Part shown: positions 16,578-23,480 of the stretch, piece after piece
Position numbering within the stretch: the first letter of the stretch is position 1
Layout of the letters: each line of letters opens with the position of its first letter
Origin: CAYSPG01 sp964432885
GTDB taxonomy: Bacteria; Bacteroidota; Bacteroidia; AKYH767-A; OLB10
Length of the DNA stretch: 64,000 bases
Direction: 5' to 3'
Assembly: GCA_964432885.1 (NCBI GenBank)
Contig: CAYSPG010000014.1
Span: 20,019 to 84,018, forward strand
Translations under genes and position numbers: made by a program
Notes under the pieces: generated by a model
What the model saw: only the letters and a program-made list of their open reading frames with translations
Databases searched by the model: none
Told to the model about the DNA's origin: nothing

Positions 16578-17072
16578 ATGGCAACTATATCTAAATTTGA
16601 AGATCTTGAAATTTGGCAACTTGCTTATGAACTTTGTGCACAGATAAATACTTACATAAACAGAGAAGGTTTTATCACAAACTATGAATTAAAAAATCAA
16701 TTAGATAGCTCTTCAGGTTCTGTAATGGATAACATTGCTGAGGGATTTGAAAGAGGAAGCAGAAACGAGTTTGTTAATTTTTTAAGTTATTCAAAAGGCT
16801 CAACTGGTGAAGTTCGCTCTCAATTATACCGGGTATTAATGAGAAAATATATTTCAAAAGACGAGTTCGAAAAAGCATATTCTCTTGCGGAAACTATTGC
16901 CAGAAAAATCAATCGCCTGTCAAGCTATTTAAATAAATCATCCATTAAAGGCGAGAAGTTTAAAGAAAGAACATTAAAAGAACCCGACAGTGATTATGGC
17001 AAAGAAAGTATCCACTTGAATGAAATACTTAATTACTTTATTTCGATTGAAACATCCTATCGCATAAATTAG
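16578..17072 (+). CDS. Four-helix-bundle protein (23S rRNA intervening-sequence family)
   Basis: 164 residues from ATG 16578; an upstream in-frame TTG is part of the repeat array. The sequence matches the S23/TIGR02436 family: FEDLEIWQLAYELCAQI at the start, LKNQLDSSSGSVMDNIAEGF with the signature NIAEG, then RNEFVNFLSYSKGSTGEVRS. Members form pentamers of four-helix bundles; some are encoded in rRNA intervening sequences and the related Avd works with retroelement reverse transcriptases. No rRNA or reverse transcriptase is nearby. It is flanked on both sides by 7-bp arrays and stands between secreted-protein and serC genes, which suggests a small inserted unit. Confidence 0.9.
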   Translation: MATISKFEDLEIWQLAYELCAQINTYINREGFITNYELKNQLDSSSGSVMDNIAEGFERGSRNEFVNFLSYSKGSTGEVRSQLYRVLMRKYISKDEFEKAYSLAETIARKINRLSSYLNKSSIKGEKFKERTLKEPDSDYGKESIHLNEILNYFISIETSYRIN

Positions 17073-17082
17073 CACCCTGTTT

Positions 17083-17163
17083 ACATCAAACATCAAACAT
17101 CAAACATCAAACATCAAACATCAAACTTCAAACTTCAAACTTCAAACTTCAAACTTCAAACAT
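17083..17163. repeat. Largest 7-bp tandem array: 6 x ACATCAA + 5 x ACTTCAA
   Basis: Eleven perfect 7-bp units (17083-17159) switch cleanly from ACATCAA to ACTTCAA, followed by a partial unit. The array ends 10 bp or less before the serC ATG at 17170, so it forms most of the gap to the upstream gene. Unit perfection suggests recent slippage expansion. Confidence 0.95.
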
Positions 17164-17169
17164 ACTCTT

Positions 17170-18234
17170 ATGAGAAAGCACAACTTTGGAGCCGGACCAG
17201 GCATTCTTCCCGAAATAGCTCTTAAAAAAACACAAGAAGCCCTTATTGACTTTAACGGCATTGGAATGGGTGTGATGGAAATAAGCCATCGCAGTAAAGA
17301 TTTTGAAGCCGTGCTTCAAAAAGCAAAATCGCTTGTAAAAGAATTATTAGGTGTGCCCGATACGCACGAAGTACTTTTTGTACAAGGCGGGGCAAGCACA
17401 CAGTTTGCCATGGTGCCTATGAATTATTTATACAAAAAGGCGGCCTACCTCGACCAAGGTGCATGGAGCAACAAAGCTATTAAAGAAGCAAAGCTTTTTG
17501 GCGAAGTAAATGTTCTTGCATCAAGCAAAGACAAAAACTATTCGTACCAGCCTAAAGGCTATTCCATTCCTTCTGATTGTGATTACATACACATTTGTTC
17601 AAATGAAACCATACATGGCACACAGGTAAAATCGTTTCCCTCCTCGCCCATTCCAGTTATTTGCGACATGAGCAGCGATATTTTTTCTCGCCCGGTTGAT
17701 GTTTCAAAATTTGATTTGATATATGCCGGTGCACAAAAAAACATGGGCCCGTCAGGCGTAACATTAGCAATAATTAAAAAGGATACCGTTGGCAAATCAA
17801 CCCGTGTAATGCCAACCATGCTCAATTACAAAACTCATTTAGAAAATGATTCGCTTTACAACACACCTCCTGTAATTGCAATACTTGTTTGTATGCATGT
17901 TTTACAATGGTTAAAAGATCTGGGTGGCGTTGGTGCAATGCAAAAAATAAATCAGCAAAAGTTTGATTTGTTTTATGGTGAAGTTGACAGCAACCCATTG
18001 TTTGTAGGGACAGCAGCACCTGAAGACCGTTCGCCAATGAATGCATGTTTCCTGTTAAAAGATGCAGCGCTTGACGAAGAATTTTTGAGCATGACAAAAG
18101 CAGCCGGTATTGTGGGTATAAAAGGCCACCGAAGTGTTGGCGGTTTCCGTGCCAGCATGTACAATGCACTGCCGCTTGAAAGTGTAACGGTACTTGTTGA
18201 TGTAATGAAAGAGTTTGGAAAGAAAAAAGGGTAG
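17170..18234 (+). CDS. serC: Phosphoserine aminotransferase
   Basis: 354 residues. It converts 3-phosphohydroxypyruvate and glutamate to phosphoserine in serine synthesis and is PLP-dependent. The N-terminus HNFGAGPGILPEIALKKTQE and MGVMEISHRSKDFEAVL are diagnostic. The PLP lysine is in LIYAGAQKNMGPSGVTLAII. The C-terminal GIKGHRSVGGFRASMYNALP carries the phosphate-binding Arg and His. The gene begins right after the 11-unit array, so its expression could vary with array length. It is convergent with a decayed gene. Confidence 0.97.
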   Translation: MRKHNFGAGPGILPEIALKKTQEALIDFNGIGMGVMEISHRSKDFEAVLQKAKSLVKELLGVPDTHEVLFVQGGASTQFAMVPMNYLYKKAAYLDQGAWSNKAIKEAKLFGEVNVLASSKDKNYSYQPKGYSIPSDCDYIHICSNETIHGTQVKSFPSSPIPVICDMSSDIFSRPVDVSKFDLIYAGAQKNMGPSGVTLAIIKKDTVGKSTRVMPTMLNYKTHLENDSLYNTPPVIAILVCMHVLQWLKDLGGVGAMQKINQQKFDLFYGEVDSNPLFVGTAAPEDRSPMNACFLLKDAALDEEFLSMTKAAGIVGIKGHRSVGGFRASMYNALPLESVTVLVDVMKEFGKKKG

Positions 18235-18252
18235 TTACAGGGCTTGTGTACC

Positions 18253-18638
18253 CTACCCTGTATTCCTGTAGGTAAAACTTAAACATACTATTACCGGGTG
18301 GTAATGTCCATTTTCCATAAAATCCGAATCAAAAAAATTATCCGCACCTATAGCGTAGTTATAAATATGATAAACTCTGACCGCCTCCAGTGGAGATAAT
18401 ACTTCTGCCATATTTCAGTTTTAATGGCGAAAGATAATTCAATTACTTTAGCTGTCTGCTTACTCATAACCTGACAGGGGTTTCGCAAAAGAGCGAAACG
18501 ACCTGGTGAAACCACAAAATATTTTTTAAATTTCTCTCTGTAGTTCCAATACTTTTGATGGTTTAATTGTTCGGTTTGTGCGAATAATTCGAAACACCAT
18601 AGCAAACATGGTAGCAAGAGTAGGATGTGTTTTTTCAT
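18253..18638 (-). pseudogene. Decayed secreted-protein gene (N- and C-terminal remnants)
   Basis: The minus strand starts with a good signal peptide (MKKHILLLLPCLLWCFELFA) and QLNHQKYWNYREKFKKYFV, the N-terminus of a Bacteroidota secreted-protein family I recall as several hundred residues long. After about 42 residues the match stops at a palindromic element, and the frame drifts to a stop at 18348. In another frame a plausible C-terminus is readable (18253 to about 18410): VYHIYNYAIGADNFFD, then GHYHPVIVCLSFTYRNTG and a stop. So the middle has been deleted and replaced by an insertion. It lies 30 bp after another broken gene on the same strand. Confidence 0.6.
18469..18507. repeat. Palindromic element inside the decayed gene
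   Basis: ACCTGACAGG at 18469 is followed by GTTTCGC-AAAAGA-GCGAAAC (18480-18499) and GACCTGGT. The inner stem is perfect and the outer arms (ACC/GGT) are partial. CCTGACAGG-type palindromes are, as I recall, common interspersed repeats in Bacteroidota. This one sits exactly where the N-terminal homology of the host gene ends. Confidence 0.6.
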
Positions 18639-18667
18639 GTTGGTTAAGTTTTTATTGTGTACTTTTT

Positions 18668-19361
18668 TTATTGCTCTATTTTAGATCTAGCCAAGTTCCA
18701 AATTTGATTATTAGATAAAATCTCTTTTCTAATAATTCCTTGTTTGTTTGCGAAATAGAAAAGTGTGTTTAGCTTATCTTCAGTTTGATCTTTAGCCTGA
18801 TTGATTACTATAACTTCAGAATAAGAAGTGGAATTATAATAAAAGTTATCTATGAAACATTTAACGGAAATAATATTCTCTTGCAAACCGAGTTCTTTAT
18901 TAATTTTTTTGGGGGGGGGTAAATCATGGTTATATTTTCTAAGACACTCCCAGTAGAAATTTTCTCTCTTCTTATCTGATAGAAACCATCAGATGTAACT
19001 CTTGAAGAATTACTCCAATAATAATAATCTGCATTAAAATAGGAGCTACGGGTTTTGATTTTAAACCAATCATAAATACCCGGGTCAAGCCCGTTAGATG
19101 AACTTGATGATACTGTGTCAATTTCTTTGTATGCATCATACACCCACACACTATCAATAGCCCCGCTTACACTATCCTCATACACCCAATACGTACCGGG
19201 TAAAAAATAGCCGTAGTCGTACATTTCTTTTGGCATGGTGTGGTCTTGGTAAGGGTTTCAACCCATTTGTCGGGCTTGCAGCCGGTAAAAAAAATAATAA
19301 CCATAGCCACCAAAGCAACTGCTGCTGTGTTTGTGCCTATAATTTGTTTTGTAGTAATCAT
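18668..19361 (-). pseudogene. Lipoprotein gene with two frameshifts, one at a poly-C run
   Basis: The ATG at 19361 begins a lipoprotein signal (AAVALVAMVIIFFTGCKPDK). Near 19240 the frame shifts and the protein continues as MPKEMYDYGYFLPGTYWVYE...SVSGAIDSVWVYDAYKE, a motif I recall from Bacteroidota lipoproteins. At 18911-18919 there is a C9A7 tract (G9 on the plus strand). One extra C would join YPPPK to the next frame, INKELGLQENIISVKCFIDN, giving a continuous protein to the stop at 18668. Two separate shifts favour a pseudogene, but the C-tract may be slippage-prone. Sequencing error in the homopolymer cannot be excluded. Confidence 0.6.
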
Positions 19362-19469
19362 TGCAATTTTTTTTGCCACTGACAATTTACTTAAAATTAT
19401 AACACACGCACACCTGGCATTTTATATACAGATGCAATTTTGCGGGTAAAGGTTGTATGGGTTGGTAAC

Positions 19470-19511
19470 TTTTACATTTTACATTTGGGGTTTTACATTT
19501 TTAATTTCACA
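19470..19511. repeat. Degenerate 7-bp array (TTTTACA)
   Basis: TTTTACA, TTTTACA, TTTGGGG, TTTTACA, TTTTTAA, TTTCACA follow each other in 7-bp register. It is the most diverged array of the series. A TACATTTG within it also matches a -7 promoter box. Confidence 0.5.
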
Positions 19512-19554
19512 ATTATAATTTTTCTTATCTATCAATATTCCGTTTTCATAACCC

Positions 19555-19628
19555 GTTTCACAGTCCCTGCCCGAAAAGAGGCAGGAGACTGTGAAACTAC
19601 ATCAGCCCTAAATTATTGGGCTTTTTTT
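19555..19628 (+). other. Long hairpin followed by terminator-like hairpin; possible small RNA end
   Basis: GTTTCACAGTC (19555-19565) pairs with GACTGTGAAAC (19587-19597); inside it, CCTGCC pairs with GGCAGG with one bulged A and loop CGAAAAGA. Seven bases later AGCCC/GGGCT (19604-19622) with a T-run forms a terminator on the plus strand. No gene lies upstream on this strand, so this may be the 3' end of a small RNA from the TACATTTG at 19480, or a palindromic repeat next to a remnant terminator. Otherwise the 19386-19728 gap holds nothing recognisable. Confidence 0.45.
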
Positions 19629-19728
19629 GTTCTAACGTTGGTATTTATATTTTTCTATAAAATAAATTTTTTAGAATGATCAATTGATGCTGTGATATAA
19701 ATCATTTAATCTAAATAAATAAATGACA

Positions 19729-19736
19729 TACATTTG
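19729..19736 (+). promoter_or_regulatory. TAnnTTTG -7 promoter box of the DUF5777 operon
   Basis: TACATTTG lies 45 nt before the ATG of the first lipoprotein gene at 19782. It is a full match to the consensus. Confidence 0.55.
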
Positions 19737-19781
19737 CGGCTGTAACTACAAACTACAACTTTAATTTTTCTTATTTCTTTT

Positions 19782-20150
19782 ATGAATATAAAATTTAATG
19801 CTGCAATATTTATTTTTACAATTATTGTATTAGCAGCAATATCATGCAGGCGCGAGCCCGATTTAACCGGATTGCCTGAAGTAAGTTTTAAAAACAACAT
19901 ATCTCCTATTTTGTCGTCCAACTGTACATTTAGCGGATGTCATAGCGAGTCTGGAGGTAAATTTCCTTTAATAACATACGATCAGGTAATGAATCAGGTA
20001 GAACCGGGCAGGGCCCATAAAAGCGGACTTTACAAATCACTGGTAAATGAAGCCGAAGAAAACATGCCCCCCGATAATTATCCGCAACTAACCAATGATG
20101 AGTTAAAATATATTTATGTTTGGATTGAACAAGGAGCAAAAAACAACTGA
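19782..20150 (+). CDS. Lipoprotein with c-type-heme-like domain (CX4CH)
   Basis: 122 residues. The lipoprotein signal ends LAAISCRREPD. The mature part, VSFKNNISPILSSNCTFSGCHSESGG through LKYIYVWIEQGAKNN, has the layout of the small planctomycete-type cytochrome c domain (a CH motif after I-x-P-I-x, a final helix with WIxxGA). The heme motif is CTFSGCH, that is CX4CH rather than CX2CH. Covalent heme attachment is therefore uncertain. It is the first gene of a three-gene operon, 1 bp before the next. Likely periplasm-facing. Substrate and partner are unknown. Confidence 0.8.
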   Translation: MNIKFNAAIFIFTIIVLAAISCRREPDLTGLPEVSFKNNISPILSSNCTFSGCHSESGGKFPLITYDQVMNQVEPGRAHKSGLYKSLVNEAEENMPPDNYPQLTNDELKYIYVWIEQGAKNN

Positions 20151-20151
20151 T

Positions 20152-20547
20152 ATGCAAACAAAAAAAATTGTTGCCTGGCTATCCTTTATTTTATTTTTTA
20201 CATCGTGCTATTATGATAATACTGACGAATTAAACCCAACATTACCTGAACCAGGAAGTTGCGACACGATTAACAATGTAATCTCATATTCAACCGATAT
20301 AGCGCCTTTATTAATTAATAGTTGCGGTGCCGATAACGAAAATTGCCATCGCAATAGCAACACCGCCAGTTTAATAAATCTTGATAATTATACGGATGTA
20401 TCAACAGTGGTTCAGGATGGTTCGTTGCTTGGTAGCATTACCCACGACCCTAATTTTATTTCTATGCCCGAAGGAGGTGGAATGCTTGACGAATGTTCAA
20501 TTAACAAAATAAAAAGCTGGATTAATCATGGCGCACTCAACAACTGA
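20152..20547 (+). CDS. Second lipoprotein with heme-like motif (CX6CH)
   Basis: 131 residues from ATG 20152 (an earlier in-frame ATG at 20116 lies inside the previous gene). The lipoprotein signal ends FILFFTSCYYDN. The domain is like its neighbour: VISYSTDIAPLLINSCGADNENCH, with SMPEGGGMLDECSINKIKSW at the end. The CH motif has six residues between cysteines, so it departs further from CXXCH, and an added Cys (DECSINK) could form a disulfide with C-terminal parts instead. It overlaps the start of the barrel gene by 20 bp. Confidence 0.8.
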   Translation: MQTKKIVAWLSFILFFTSCYYDNTDELNPTLPEPGSCDTINNVISYSTDIAPLLINSCGADNENCHRNSNTASLINLDNYTDVSTVVQDGSLLGSITHDPNFISMPEGGGMLDECSINKIKSWINHGALNN

Positions 20548-21445
20548 TTTTAAATTAAGATTTATTGGAGTATTTCTTACCCTATTTTTATTAATAAAAC
20601 CAGGCGTTGGTTTTTCGCAGGATTTAATGAGCTTAATTGATACGGCTCAACTTTTAAAAAAAGAAATAAAAGTTGGTACTTTTAAATCAACCCGACTTGT
20701 TAACTGCCCCACTATCGAAGTTCTTGGGCCTCGCACCTTGGATGTTAGGATTTCGCACCGTTTTGGATCCATAAACAGCGGATCAGAAAATGCGTGGGGA
20801 ATTGATGGACCTGCCAATATAAGGCTTGCACTTGAATACAGCTACAATGGAAGATTAATGGCAGGCGTAGGACGTTCATCTTTTGAAAAAATGGTGGATG
20901 GATTTTTAAAATACAGGCTTTTGCGCCAAACTGTTAACAACAACATGCCTGTGTCATTAACCCTGATGGCTTCAGGTTTTTATACCGCACAAAAAGATCC
21001 GAATAAAGACCGAAACGGATTTGACAAATACAAGTATTTTTCAAATCGACTATCTTTTGTAAATCAATTATTGGTGGCTCGTAAATTTAACAGCCGTTTT
21101 TCTTTACAACTTGGCGGATGGTTTGCTCACTACAATTTGGTTGACCATGCCCGTGATAATAACGATGTTTTCGGAGCAACAGCTCTTACTAGAATTATGC
21201 TTTCAAGAAGTGTTGCTATGACATTTGAATATGCCTGGAGAGGGGTTAGCGATTACTCAGAAAACGACTATTATGACAGCATGGGTATAGGTTTTGAAAT
21301 AGAAACAGGCGGGCATGTTTTTCAAATTCATGTTACCAACTCATTTGGTATAGCCGATAATCAATACCTGACCCGTTCAAATACCAAATGGGATAATGCC
21401 GGTATCAGAATTGGCTTTAATGTTTCAAGAGTGTTTACATTATAA
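20528..21445 (+). CDS. DUF5777 family beta-barrel protein
   Basis: 305 residues with a signal peptide (FLTLFLLIKPGVGFSQ). The body has alternating aromatic beta-strand segments (LDVRISHRFGSINSG, NIRLALEYSYNGRLMAGVGR, MTFEYAWRGVSDYSEND, AGIRIGFNVSRVF) and ends near an aromatic/hydrophobic residue, as expected for an outer-membrane barrel. This family is recognised as DUF5777 and occurs in Bacteroidota beside cytochrome-like proteins. The operon position suggests that the two lipoproteins and the barrel form one envelope complex; the function is unknown. Confidence 0.8.
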   Translation: MAHSTTDFKLRFIGVFLTLFLLIKPGVGFSQDLMSLIDTAQLLKKEIKVGTFKSTRLVNCPTIEVLGPRTLDVRISHRFGSINSGSENAWGIDGPANIRLALEYSYNGRLMAGVGRSSFEKMVDGFLKYRLLRQTVNNNMPVSLTLMASGFYTAQKDPNKDRNGFDKYKYFSNRLSFVNQLLVARKFNSRFSLQLGGWFAHYNLVDHARDNNDVFGATALTRIMLSRSVAMTFEYAWRGVSDYSENDYYDSMGIGFEIETGGHVFQIHVTNSFGIADNQYLTRSNTKWDNAGIRIGFNVSRVFTL

Positions 21446-21703
21446 CATTAAACCATTTTTTAATTTATTAATACACGTAAGTTATTTTGTGGTGCTGGTT
21501 TCTAAACCTATCCATTAGTAGATTTCGTTTTCATATCTATATCAAATGTGATTGATAATGTTTTGCATTGTTTTTTAAAAAAAAGGAGCTATCATCTGTG
21601 TTATTTTTTTTTGTTTTTCTGATTTAACAATTATATTTACCACATAATTGCTAACCGCAATTATTTATTGAGAACCCTAAATTATTAACCAAACTTATTA
21701 ATC

Positions 21704-22348
21704 ATGGACATCAAGAAAATCAAACTCGATGATTTCGTTAGCAAGGTTAACGACATCTCAAAAGACCCACAGCAAAAAGTTGCGCTTACCGGATTTGTAG
21801 GCAATTCGCCCAATGATGGTTGCATACGTATTTATCATGATGCTTCACTTGGCGACTATTCAGAAGTTAATGCCGATGATGTAATTCATCAGGAGCCATT
21901 GCAAAATTCCTCATTAGGCGGAAGTGCTATTTGGGTAAAAGGTGATGCAAAAGTTTCTCATGGCAATGACAGTTACCATTACGATGCCAAGAAGGATTAT
22001 TTTGAAGGTGCACTTACCCATCCTACCCAACCTGAAGAGTGGGGAATAACTTCAAAAACATGCACTATTCCTGCTGCCTGGGGTATTACCTCAAAAACAT
22101 ACACATTTCCTGCTCCGGGTGGTATAACTTCAAAAACATGCACCGAATTTATAATTACTACAACCGCAACGTGTCCAAGGCCAACAACAAAAACATGCAC
22201 CTTTCCACCACCAGATGTTTTTAGGCCTACATCAAAAACCTGCCCTCGGCCCACACGTACATGCGTTTGGAATAATTACGACTACTATACCGACCCCGGC
22301 TTTCAAACATATTATGGCACCGGTAACTACGACCCCTATTCTGGATAA
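21704..22348 (+). CDS. Putative lanthipeptide precursor with Thr/Ser/Cys-rich repeats
   Basis: 214 residues, no signal peptide. Residues 1-110 look like a leader or carrier (MDIKKIKLDDFVSKVNDISK, GGSAIWVKGDAKVSHG, one Cys at 40). Residues 113-187 are a core with seven (S/T)xxTC-like modules: TSKTCT (116-121), TSKTYT (129-134), TSKTCT (142-147), TTTATC (152-157), TTKTCT (161-166), TSKTCP (176-181), TRTC (184-187). The first three repeat every 13 residues (39 bp). The tail is Tyr/Asn/Gly-rich. The next three genes encode an APH-fold kinase, a HopA1-like protein and a LanC-like cyclase, the enzymes that would phosphorylate, eliminate and cyclise such Thr/Ser/Cys. Precursor identity is an inference from composition and context. 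Confidence 0.75.
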   Translation: MDIKKIKLDDFVSKVNDISKDPQQKVALTGFVGNSPNDGCIRIYHDASLGDYSEVNADDVIHQEPLQNSSLGGSAIWVKGDAKVSHGNDSYHYDAKKDYFEGALTHPTQPEEWGITSKTCTIPAAWGITSKTYTFPAPGGITSKTCTEFIITTTATCPRPTTKTCTFPPPDVFRPTSKTCPRPTRTCVWNNYDYYTDPGFQTYYGTGNYDPYSG

Positions 22349-22369
22349 TTTTTAAAACACATTTTTAAA

Positions 22370-22408
22370 ACAAGGCGTTGGTAATTTTTAACAGCGCCTT
22401 GTTTTTTT
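22370..22408 (+). terminator. Terminator/attenuator between precursor and modification genes
   Basis: ACAAGGCG (22370-22377) pairs with CGCCTTGT (22395-22402) around a 17-nt loop, followed by seven Ts. It lies 22 bp after the precursor stop and 12 bp before the kinase ATG. Partial readthrough would give much more precursor than enzyme mRNA, a common arrangement in peptide clusters. Confidence 0.8.
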
Positions 22409-22420
22409 AGTAATGCATGT

Positions 22421-23479
22421 ATGATACTAACCGAACAAGGCGTAATTCATTATCTTTTATTCCGAGGGCTTATTGATGGCAATGATGCATTAAGCCATCA
22501 TACAACCATTCAACGCAAATCAAGCCGTAACCGTAATTTTATTGTATCCCGCAAAAACAAACCCGGTTATTTTATCAAACAATCGGGTAATTTTTTTTCG
22601 GAACAAACACAAACCTTGCGCAGCGAAGCCAACTGCTATTGGCTTGCTAATAATGACGAATTGTTTGCACCACTTAAACCCATACTGTGCAAGTACTATG
22701 ATTACAACCCGCAGTACAACATATTAATTCTGCAATCGGTGCCCGACTCTTTTGATATGCACCGCATGATGATGGAAAACCAAAATATAGATATTTTCAT
22801 TGCAGAAGAAATGGCAAATGCACTATCGGCAATGCACAACATTACTTTCACAAAAATAAAATCATCAAAGGCCGGCAGTTTGTTTTCAAAATTTATTCCA
22901 TGGGTTTTTAAAATCGAAAAAGGAAAAACTGCTGTCCTTAATGTTACCTCACCTGCTACCAAAGAACTTGTTGACCTTGTAAACCAACATACCAACTATA
23001 TTGAGCTGATAAATAAAAACAAAGATGACTGGGAAATAAACTGCCTTATACATGGAGATATTAAGTTTGCAAATTTTTTGATTGACAAAAACAATACACA
23101 TCACAAACTAAAATTAATTGACCTTGAAATTTGCGACATGGGCGATGCCTGCTGGGATGTTGCCGGTGTACTGCAATCATTTTTAACATGGTGGATAGAG
23201 TTTGCAGGTGCCGAAAATAAAAAGCTTGATACCATGCAACCGTCTATAAAACACTTTTGGAATATTTATACCAAAAACATGGCAACTATATTTACAGATA
23301 AAAATGGATTGCTAAACAAATGCATGAACTATGCTGCCATTCGCATGATACAAACATCGTATGAAGCTGCAAGCAGCCAGCAACAGCTTATGCCCAATCA
23401 GCTAAAAACTTTGCAGATGAGCTTAAATATTTTGCTTAAGCCACAACAGGCAGCAAAAGATCTGTTATCAATTGAATAA
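22421..23479 (+). CDS. APH-fold phosphotransferase, putative lanthipeptide Ser/Thr kinase
   Basis: 352 residues. The motif LIHGDIKFANFLI (HGD at 211-213, Asn 218) is the Brenner-type catalytic loop of aminoglycoside phosphotransferase and protein-kinase-like enzymes. LKLIDLEICDMGD (Asp 234) is the metal-binding IDxE motif. A Lys at 53 (YFIKQSG) may be the ATP lysine and Glu 69 its partner. In class V lanthipeptides (LxmK) and thioamitides, such a kinase pairs with a HopA1-like lyase to dehydrate Ser/Thr. The HopA1-like gene follows after one base, so the roles fit. Small-molecule phosphorylation is an alternative but less likely here. Confidence 0.85.
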   Translation: MILTEQGVIHYLLFRGLIDGNDALSHHTTIQRKSSRNRNFIVSRKNKPGYFIKQSGNFFSEQTQTLRSEANCYWLANNDELFAPLKPILCKYYDYNPQYNILILQSVPDSFDMHRMMMENQNIDIFIAEEMANALSAMHNITFTKIKSSKAGSLFSKFIPWVFKIEKGKTAVLNVTSPATKELVDLVNQHTNYIELINKNKDDWEINCLIHGDIKFANFLIDKNNTHHKLKLIDLEICDMGDACWDVAGVLQSFLTWWIEFAGAENKKLDTMQPSIKHFWNIYTKNMATIFTDKNGLLNKCMNYAAIRMIQTSYEAASSQQQLMPNQLKTLQMSLNILLKPQQAAKDLLSIE

Positions 23480-23480
23480 A

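Noticed and set aside
16578..17072. Diversity-generating retroelement (Avd-like protein)
   Set aside because: No reverse transcriptase, template or variable repeat is nearby; the four-helix-bundle family is broader than Avd.
17083..17163. CRISPR-like repeat
   Set aside because: The unit is 7 bp with no spacers between copies, and no cas gene is near.
20116..20151. Earlier ATG of the second lipoprotein gene
   Set aside because: It lies within the first gene and would put 12 charged residues before the signal peptide; ATG 20152 gives a clean lipoprotein signal.
22039..22224. Alternative-frame open frame within the repeat peptide gene
   Set aside because: Repeat-driven shadow frame; the main frame is the one with a start, leader and T-C periodicity.
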